Assembly (NCBI GenBank): GCA_039805565.1
Contig: JBDLTZ010000336.1
Coordinates: 20,590-84,589, forward strand
DNA length: 64,000 bases
From: CALJIC01 sp039805565
GTDB lineage: Bacteria; Chloroflexota; Chloroflexia; Chloroflexales; Roseiflexaceae
Direction of reading: 5' to 3'
Shown in pieces: positions 59,201 to 64,000 of this stretch. The notes below the pieces were generated by a model, which saw nothing but the letters and a program-made list of their open reading frames with translations, had not been told where the DNA came from and ran no database searches. The number at the start of each line of letters is the position of its first letter. Positions within the stretch are counted from its first letter, which is position 1. A program made the position numbers and the translations under genes.

Positions 59201-60244
59201 CACCTGATGGTCGAACTCGCGCGGCTCGTCATCGAGGAGGATCAACGTGCCGACGGTGCGATCGCCGATGCGGAGCGGGACGCCGAGCAGGCTCTCGATG
59301 TCGAGGCTCAGGTGGGGCGCGTAGGCGCGGTGGGCCTTCTCGCGCACCAGGAGCGGCTGGTCGCGCAGGACGATCTGGCCTACGAGGCTCCCCTGCACCG
59401 GGACGTGCGCGGCGACCTGGACAAAGCTGGCGGGGAGGCCGATCTGCGCGAGCAGCGTCAGCTCATCGCGGTCGCGGGCGAGGACGCGGACGGTGCCGCC
59501 CTGGAGGCCGGTGAGGTCGAGCAGCAGGCGCAGGGCGCGCTCCATGAGGTCAGGCAGGGGGCGCTTCAGCACGAGCTCGCCGGCGAGGGCGCTGAGGGTG
59601 CTGAGCTCCTGGGTGCGGGCGGCGACGCGCTCAGCGAGGGCAGTGCTGAGCTCGCGCTGCTGCTGGACGAGGTTGGCGTTCTCCAGCGCTACGGCGACGA
59701 TGTTGCCGAGCTGTTGGAGGAGGTCAAGGTCATCCTGGGAGTAGGCGCCGGGGGTGTAGCTCTGGACCGAGATTACGCCGATGGCATCGACGCCGAGGAT
59801 GAGGGGCACGCCAGCCCAGGCGCGCGAGGGCTTGGCGACGTTGCCGAAAGCCTCGGGGGCGATTGGCAGGGAGGCGCGCTCGGCGACGAGGTCGCGGAAC
59901 AGCATGGGCCGGCGGTCGCGCACGAGGAGGCCAGTGAGCGCGCCGTGGGGGGTGTGCTCGCGGTACTCGTGCTCACCCTCGTCCACGATCAGGGCCGCGC
60001 GGAAGATACCCTCGCGCCGGGCATCGCACAGCGCTATGTAGCAGGCGTCGGAGCGGAAGATCGCGCGGAGCTCGCGCTCGACAGCCTCAAAGATCGCGCG
60101 CGGGGTGGTGCGGCCACGGCAGGCCAGGCTGACGTTGTACAGCACCTCAAGGGCGCGGCGGTCGCGTTCAGCCTGCTTGTGCAGGTGTGCCACCTCACGC
60201 TCGAGGGCTGCGGTGCGCTCATGGGAGGGTAGGGTCTCGTGCAT
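56201..60244 (-). CDS. Multi-GAF SpoIIE-type protein phosphatase (RsbU-like), 1347 residues
   Basis: N-terminal coiled coil (about 5-35), then roughly six GAF domains in a row (about 40-200, 210-370, 380-550, 560-740, 760-930, 940-1100) joined by helical linkers of the QQRERQI type. A PP2C/SpoIIE phosphatase domain ends the protein, with ETGGDFYDCF, VGDASGKSIPGAMLMA and GDTLVFYTDGVVEAHD carrying the metal Asp residues. Several GAFs share a VPLI(A/L)xxxVIGVL pattern. It probably dephosphorylates STAS-type antagonists after sensing small molecules. No transmembrane segments. An extended -10 lies upstream. Confidence 0.9.
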   Translation of the reverse strand: MHETLPSHERTAALEREVAHLHKQAERDRRALEVLYNVSLACRGRTTPRAIFEAVERELRAIFRSDACYIALCDARREGIFRAALIVDEGEHEYREHTPHGALTGLLVRDRRPMLFRDLVAERASLPIAPEAFGNVAKPSRAWAGVPLILGVDAIGVISVQSYTPGAYSQDDLDLLQQLGNIVAVALENANLVQQQRELSTALAERVAARTQELSTLSALAGELVLKRPLPDLMERALRLLLDLTGLQGGTVRVLARDRDELTLLAQIGLPASFVQVAAHVPVQGSLVGQIVLRDQPLLVREKAHRAYAPHLSLDIESLLGVPLRIGDRTVGTLILLDDEPREFDHQVVDLVQVIGNQIALAIENATLLEERERQVSELSALTRIAHVAVAALDLPTLLRQVLEALASFMRLDAFAMFVYDPQRRVIVESIGIDEGEDYVFFRNQPPFPGSLTDWVIHHRQTLSFRNLPEEIGAYPDLRPVTLGAAKQAASWIGTPLFDREDRVIGTISVQSYARDAFTLRDERFLASVARQVALHVQNVTLLTRRERQIRELDAIGRISRQIAASFDLNEMLREIYITLQGMTGASSFFLVVCEAGTHMITHSFYIDGGEEIDFRWPEGVPPPGSLTDYIITQGAPLLFTDLSTQVEELSRLGVRPRTYGSPDQPRSWAGVPLPDQDARPIGVIALQDSRPYQYDQQTLEFLAQVASHLSLGIQKVQLFQQRERQIDENARLFAQAQSHAASAERKAKQMALVHRVTLALSSRMDPQEILDLACQELVRLFWADRTGILMFDDEGAWGTVVAEYPPSSVAGARVSLSSELMRLLVESRRPIVVESVASDPLLEGARAVLQANNVESIVVVPLVSRGRVIGSIGIDSIGQVRSFTAEEQELFMTVAASVAAAFENARLFAAEQDARRTADTLREVARVLSSSFDPREVLQTILRELQHVIPYDTASVMLLDGQRLRTAALRGFEDLAAPASLTFQVSDRSGAGRVVQMRRPVLIADTNDSLDWAHFGSDNHVRSWLGVPLIAKGAVLGVLNIDSLRPSHFTPRDMTVAEAFASQAAVALENARLYAESVTRVEQELEIAHRIQSNLFPRELPAVPGLRLAATCLPARETGGDFYDCFVLGDPLDTLPDAYAETPGAVSLASQPDGPLLAILVGDASGKSIPGAMLMAVARSVARSEARDHVAPPAVMRETNRWVSHDVPHGTFVALSYATLDPETRRLAVSSAGQLAPLLRRADGSVHYLQPDGPALPLGIVPSVAYEQLELTLERGDTLVFYTDGVVEAHDAAGQLFGFERLEQLLAAHGALPPEQLIDLVLLDIGRFTGNAPHHDDITLVVVQVL

Positions 60245-60284
60245 CGCGCTGGTTGTCCCGCTGGCGTCTGGGGCTTGCCCCTGT

Positions 60285-60293
60285 ATTGTAACA
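60285..60293 (-). promoter_or_regulatory. Extended -10 promoter of the GAF/SpoIIE gene
   Basis: TGtTACAAT on the - strand, about 41 nt before the ATG at 60244. No clear -35 box. Confidence 0.48.
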
Positions 60294-60315
60294 CGCCGGG
60301 GAGCGCGAGGGGGCG

Positions 60316-60810
60316 CTACGGCTGACCAGGCAGCGGCGGCATGTCGGACTGCATGCTCTCGGTGCTCTGGCGCATGGCCTCGATCGCAGCGCGGGCGCGG
60401 GCCTCCTCCTCGGCCTGGGTGAGTGCGGCGGTAGGGGTAACGGCGACGGGGGCCATGGTTGGGAACAGCGGCGCGGTAGCGGTGACGACGACCACCTGGC
60501 CACCTGCGGGCTGCTGGGCCGGCTGCGATTGAGGCGTGGGGGCGTGAGAAGGCTCGGCGACGTACTTCTGGCGCTGGCCGGGGACCTCTTGCTGCGGCTT
60601 GGGCGGCTGTGGCGCGGCCCTGGCCGCAGCAACCGCGGGTGCCTCCGGGGCGGTAGCCAGCAGGGGCTTCGCGGGCGGTTCACCGGCGGAGCCGAGCGGC
60701 TCGAGCCCGACGCGCGGCTGCCAGCCGAGCCCGATCGTCAGGACGAGGGCGCCCGTCACAGCCCCCATACAGAACGGCCTCCAGGACCCCAGAATACGCT
60801 TGCTGAGCAC
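60316..60810 (-). CDS. Proline/alanine-rich membrane-anchored protein, unknown
   Basis: 164 residues from a GTG at 60810 with AAGGGGG upstream; the frame is open to 60876 but without a ribosome site. One membrane helix (about 13-30: FCMGAVTGALVLTIGLGW), then a disordered Pro/Ala/Gln-rich region (50-110), a VVVVTATAPLFPTM stretch and a short charged helix (QAEEEARARAAIEAM). No family recognised. It is on the same strand as the upstream hybrid kinase is downstream, separated by 185 bp, so a separate transcript is likely. Confidence 0.55.
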   Translation of the reverse strand: MLSKRILGSWRPFCMGAVTGALVLTIGLGWQPRVGLEPLGSAGEPPAKPLLATAPEAPAVAAARAAPQPPKPQQEVPGQRQKYVAEPSHAPTPQSQPAQQPAGGQVVVVTATAPLFPTMAPVAVTPTAALTQAEEEARARAAIEAMRQSTESMQSDMPPLPGQP

Positions 60811-60995
60811 CGTTTCCCCCTTATGATGCGGCGCGCCCGCAGGGCGCCGTCTGCGATAGAGCAATCCTGCCGGCACTGTACCAGCGTCTGGCCGCCCTGC
60901 CTACAGTGGCACGTGACGGCTCGACTACAGATCCATATCCGCGGGATGACGCAAGCGGTGTGCCACAGTACAACAGAATGCGAACATATATTCAA

Positions 60996-62606
60996 CTACT
61001 GAAGCACCTCGGACGGCGCCTCGGAGGGGACCCCCGCGCGGCGAAGCACCGCGGCGAGGCGCTCGCGCTCAATCGGCTTCGTCAGGAAGTCTGATGCGCC
61101 GAGAGCGTAGCCGAGGCTGCGGTCGTCCATCATCGTGAGCATCACCACCGGGATGCCGGCGAGCTCTGGGTCGGCCTTGAGGGCGCCGAGGACCGCCCAG
61201 CCATCCATAGCCGGCATCATTACGTCAAGAGTGATAGCCGACGGGCGAAGCTCGCGCGCCATGCGCAGACCGGCCTCGCCGCCGGCCGCCGAGAGAACGC
61301 GGTACCCCTCGCGCGCGAGGTAGCGCTGCATCAGGTCGCGCGTGGCGGGGTCGTCGTCGATGATCAGCACCGCGGGGGAGGTGTTGGCCGCAGCGGGCGC
61401 GGGCACCATCTCATCGAGCGCGTCGGTGCGCGGGGGAGCCTTGGGGTCCACGACGCAGCTCGGGAGCTCGATCGTGAAGCTCGTGCCGCCGCCCGGCTCG
61501 CTGGCGACGGTGACATCGCCGCCCATCATCTGGCAGAAGCGGCGCGTGATGGCGAGGCCGAGGCCGGTGCCGCCGTACGTACGGGTGGTCGAGGCATCGG
61601 CCTGGGTGAAGGGCTGGAACAGGCGCGCCAACTGGTCGGAGGACATGCCGATACCGGTATCGGAAACCTCGAAAACGATGAACGATGAATGCCTAGCCTT
61701 CAGCGTTATCGTGCCGTCCTCAGTGAACTTGCAGGCGTTCGAGAGCAGGTTGAAGAGCGACTGGCGCACCTTGGTGAGGTCGGCGTGCATCGTGCCGAGG
61801 TCGTCGTCGCAGTGCACCACAAGGCGATTGCGCTTCTGCTGCGTGAGCGGCTGGATGGTCTGAACCACCTCGTCGAGCATCTGGCGCAGGTCAAAGGTCT
61901 CGAGGTAGAGGTCCATCTTACCGGCCTCGATCTTCGAGAGGTCGAGGATGTCATTGATCAGCGCGAGGAGGTGCTTGCCCGCAGCGTGGATCTTCTGGAG
62001 GTCGGGCATGAGCGCGCCGGCGTCGAAGTCCTCGGCCTCCTCCTGGAGCATCTCGCTGTAGCCAAGGATGGCGTTGAGCGGGGTGCGGAGCTCGTGGCTC
62101 ATATTGGCGAGGAAGGCGCTCTTGGCCTTGTTGGCAGCCTCGGCGGCGTCGCGCGCTTGGCGCAGCTCGTCGGCCGCGCGGCGGCGCTCCTCGAGCAGCG
62201 TCTCGAGGTAGCGGTTCTGGTCCTGGAGCTCCTGGTCACGCCGGACGATCGTGCTTGCTACCTCACCGAAGGAGTGGACCACCTGGCCGAGCTCATCGTG
62301 GCACCTGAGCGAGGTCGCCCGGCCGAGGTCGCCCGCGAGCATGCGGCGCGAGTTGGAGGAGAGCAGCGACACGGTGCTCACGAGCTGGAGGAAGAAGGCG
62401 GCCAGCAGGTAGCAGACCACCAGCAGGCCGGTCGAGGCCAGCACCAGCGCCGAGGGCCACAGCCGCGCGGCCGTGTCGAGGTCGCCAGCGAGCAGCGCGA
62501 ACAGGGGCGCGAACGGTAGCACGAGCGAGAGGGCGATCAGGGTGAACTGCTGCGAGTAGCGGAGCCGCTGCAGGAGCGCGGTGCCGGGGCGGAAGAGAGC
62601 GGTCAT
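60996..62606 (-). CDS. Hybrid sensor histidine kinase with HAMP, HisKA, HATPase and receiver domains
   Basis: 536 residues from the ATG at 62606. Two membrane helices (about 18-40 and 50-80), HAMP (85-130), coiled coil (130-165), HisKA with phosphorylated His171 (MSHELRTPLN) and HATPase_c with DTGIGM and GGTGLGLAI. A C-terminal receiver (VLIIDDDPATRDLM, then LDVMMPAMDG, acceptor Asp near 460, and TMMDD) is followed by TKPIE. No extracytoplasmic sensor is present, so the signal is probably membrane- or cytoplasm-derived. No cognate response regulator is adjacent. It diverges from the GH172 gene. Confidence 0.9.
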   Translation of the reverse strand: MTALFRPGTALLQRLRYSQQFTLIALSLVLPFAPLFALLAGDLDTAARLWPSALVLASTGLLVVCYLLAAFFLQLVSTVSLLSSNSRRMLAGDLGRATSLRCHDELGQVVHSFGEVASTIVRRDQELQDQNRYLETLLEERRRAADELRQARDAAEAANKAKSAFLANMSHELRTPLNAILGYSEMLQEEAEDFDAGALMPDLQKIHAAGKHLLALINDILDLSKIEAGKMDLYLETFDLRQMLDEVVQTIQPLTQQKRNRLVVHCDDDLGTMHADLTKVRQSLFNLLSNACKFTEDGTITLKARHSSFIVFEVSDTGIGMSSDQLARLFQPFTQADASTTRTYGGTGLGLAITRRFCQMMGGDVTVASEPGGGTSFTIELPSCVVDPKAPPRTDALDEMVPAPAAANTSPAVLIIDDDPATRDLMQRYLAREGYRVLSAAGGEAGLRMARELRPSAITLDVMMPAMDGWAVLGALKADPELAGIPVVMLTMMDDRSLGYALGASDFLTKPIERERLAAVLRRAGVPSEAPSEVLQ

Positions 62607-62853
62607 GTGGTGCCTGCGACGAACGGACGATACGCCACGTGCATGATAGGGCCGGCGCGACGCTCCATAGCAGGCGCATTGGTGTCGAGACAGTAGCAAC
62701 ATTGTTGAGGAGCGCCTTGAATTTTCGAGTAGACTAGCAACGCTGAAAATCGCTTCACCGCTGAGGCGCTGCGGCGCACGATCGCCGGGGCGCGGATGCG
62801 AGCGAGCGCCGCAGCTCAATCCGTCCTACGCAGTAGTAGCAAGGAGCACGACG

Positions 62854-63939
62854 ATGTCGGCATTCAACGGGCTCGGGCTCAACCTCGGCAATCTCTCGCG
62901 CCTCTCCAGCGCCCGGACGCGCTCGATCAGCCCCGAGAACTTCAGCGGCGAGAAGGGCGCCGGCGGCATGGCCACGGACGGCACGGGAGCACACGCCGCG
63001 CGCGACCTCGGGCGGGGGTGGAAGCTCTCGCCGTCGATCAAGATCCAGCCGGGCGAGACGCGCGTGCTGGCCGAGGTGAACGACCAGGGCGCCATCCAGC
63101 ACATCTGGATGACCCCCACCGGGCACTGGCGGCACAGTATCTTGCGGATCTACTGGGACGGCCAGGAGCAGCCGTCGGTGGAGTGCCCGGTGGGCGACTT
63201 CTTCGCCAACGGCTGGCAGCAGTACGGCCAGATCAGCTCGCTTGCGGTGTGCGTCAACCCCAAGAGCGGCCTGAACAGCTACTGGGAGATGCCCTTCCGC
63301 ACCGGCTTCCGCATGACGATGACCAACATCGCCGAGCAGGAGATGACGCTCTACTACCAGGTGACCTACGCGCTGACCGAGGTGCCCGCGGACGCGGCCT
63401 ACTTCCACGCGCAGTTCCGCCGCACCAACCCCCTGCCGTACAAGGACGTCTACACCATCCTCGACGGCGTACAGGGGCGCGGGCACTACGTCGGCACGAG
63501 CATGGCCTGGGGGGTGAACAACACCGGCTGGTGGGGCGAGGGCGAGATCAAGTTCTACATGGACGGCGACGACGAGTGGCCGACGATCTGCGGCACCGGC
63601 ACCGAGGACTACTTCTGCGGCTCATACAACTTCGACCTCGGCAAGGAGGACGGGGGCTACCGCGAGTTTACCACGCCGTACGCCGGGCTGCCTCTGGTGA
63701 TCCGGCCCGACGGCACCTATCGCTCGCAGACGCGCTTCAGTATGTACCGCTGGCACATCATGGACCCGATCCGCTTCGAGGAGAACCTGCGCGTCACGAT
63801 CCAGGCACTCGGCTGGCGCTCGGGCGGGCGCTACCTGCCGAACCAGGACGACATCGCCTCGGTGGCGTACTGGTACCAGGCGCTGCCCACGGCGCCCTTC
63901 CCGGCGCTGCCGGACGCGGACTACCTCGAGATCATCTAG
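62854..63939 (+). CDS. GH172 (DUF2961) family glycoside hydrolase-like protein
   Basis: 361 residues, full length, no signal peptide. Family motifs: the start NGLGLNLGNLSRL, SPENFSGEKGAGGMA, DQGAIQHIWMT, ILRIYWDGQEQPSVECPVGDFF and CGTGTEDYFCGSYNF (about residue 250), which carries a candidate catalytic Glu. GH172 includes alpha-D-fructofuranosidases, difructose dianhydride synthases and D-arabinofuranosidases; which one applies cannot be told. AAGGAG precedes the ATG. It ends 60 bp before the window edge, so its operon partners are unseen. Confidence 0.88.
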   Translation: MSAFNGLGLNLGNLSRLSSARTRSISPENFSGEKGAGGMATDGTGAHAARDLGRGWKLSPSIKIQPGETRVLAEVNDQGAIQHIWMTPTGHWRHSILRIYWDGQEQPSVECPVGDFFANGWQQYGQISSLAVCVNPKSGLNSYWEMPFRTGFRMTMTNIAEQEMTLYYQVTYALTEVPADAAYFHAQFRRTNPLPYKDVYTILDGVQGRGHYVGTSMAWGVNNTGWWGEGEIKFYMDGDDEWPTICGTGTEDYFCGSYNFDLGKEDGGYREFTTPYAGLPLVIRPDGTYRSQTRFSMYRWHIMDPIRFEENLRVTIQALGWRSGGRYLPNQDDIASVAYWYQALPTAPFPALPDADYLEII

Positions 63940-64000
63940 CGCGCCAGGCGTGAGGCTTGAGGCAGAGGCGCAGAGCACAGCGGACATGTCTTGCTGTGCT

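Noticed and set aside
58637..60232. Long open frame opposite the GAF/SpoIIE gene (531 codons)
   Set aside because: It is the antisense of a gene with clear domain motifs; the composition (Leu, Arg, Glu, Gly, Val runs) is typical of GC-rich shadow frames and no motif is recognisable.
1..64000. tRNA, rRNA, riboswitch or integrase genes
   Set aside because: I found no cloverleaf-like segments with CCA ends, no rRNA conserved stretches, no recognised riboswitch cores and no recombinase motifs. Covariance-model searches could not be run.

Overview
The window is high-GC bacterial DNA, best explained as a member of Chloroflexota (class Chloroflexia, in the broad neighbourhood of Roseiflexus, Kouleothrix and Herpetosiphon). 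This is inferred from several things: a DUF6062 protein, a giant GAF/SpoIIE phosphatase, BTAD/AAA regulators, heptamer repeats, and a diterpene gene pair whose closest remembered relatives are in Herpetosiphon and Mycobacterium. There are no rRNA or tRNA genes, integrases or complete insertion sequences. Coding density is high, with many ATGA-type overlaps.

Layout. (1) 0.1-9.8 kb: a carbohydrate or sugar-acid catabolic island. Two leftward genes (enolase-superfamily dehydratase/racemase, creatininase-like amidohydrolase) diverge from a rightward run of VOC protein, SDR, two TIM-barrel sugar isomerases, a second SDR and three Gfo/Idh/MocA oxidoreductases. (2) 9.8-20 kb: MobA-like nucleotidyltransferase, a GH13 amylase remnant, a 37-bp tandem repeat, an MrfA/YprA-type DUF1998 helicase, a 2Fe-2S ferredoxin, an ABC-2 exporter with an unusual anchored partner protein, and a TaqI/Eco57I-like DNA methylase. 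(3) 20-27 kb: a LacI-centred locus (ADP-ribosylglycohydrolase-family protein, LacI, DUF4127, FAD oxidoreductase). (4) 27-32 kb: a tightly overlapping operon for membrane electron transfer (PepSY protein, small membrane protein, ApbE flavin transferase, ferric-reductase-like membrane protein, TetR), then a kinase remnant, an AT-rich palindrome, an alpha/beta hydrolase and a YceI protein. (5) 32-36.4 kb: HAD hydrolase, pterin dehydratase and a BTAD/AAA/TPR regulator. (6) 36.5-48.6 kb: a complex I operon nuoF-G-H-I-J-K-L-M-N behind a good sigma70-type promoter. nuoA-E are absent from the window. (7) 48.7-50.7 kb: lipoprotein, RNase HI with an Asp-to-Asn change at a catalytic position, DUF6062 protein. 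(8) 50.7-54.8 kb: the most interesting locus, a class II diterpene cyclase (DxDD motif) overlapping a homolog of the Rv3378c/kolavelool-synthase family, which in turn overlaps a membrane STAS-domain gene; a HAD phosphatase lies just upstream. (9) 55-64 kb: secreted nucleoside hydrolase, a 1347-residue multi-GAF SpoIIE phosphatase, a proline-rich anchored protein, a hybrid histidine kinase and a GH172 (DUF2961) enzyme.

Superimposed on this are short heptamer tandem repeats (CAGCACT, GCGTTCA, GTGAGTC and CCAACAT types). They lie between genes, form the stop codons of two genes, and in one case are translated inside the helicase. Their two strands behave differently: one is open in all frames, while the other carries TGA in every frame. 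Two genes (the helicase and the 54.8-kb HAD gene) look leaderless, with -10 boxes ending exactly 7 nt before the ATG.
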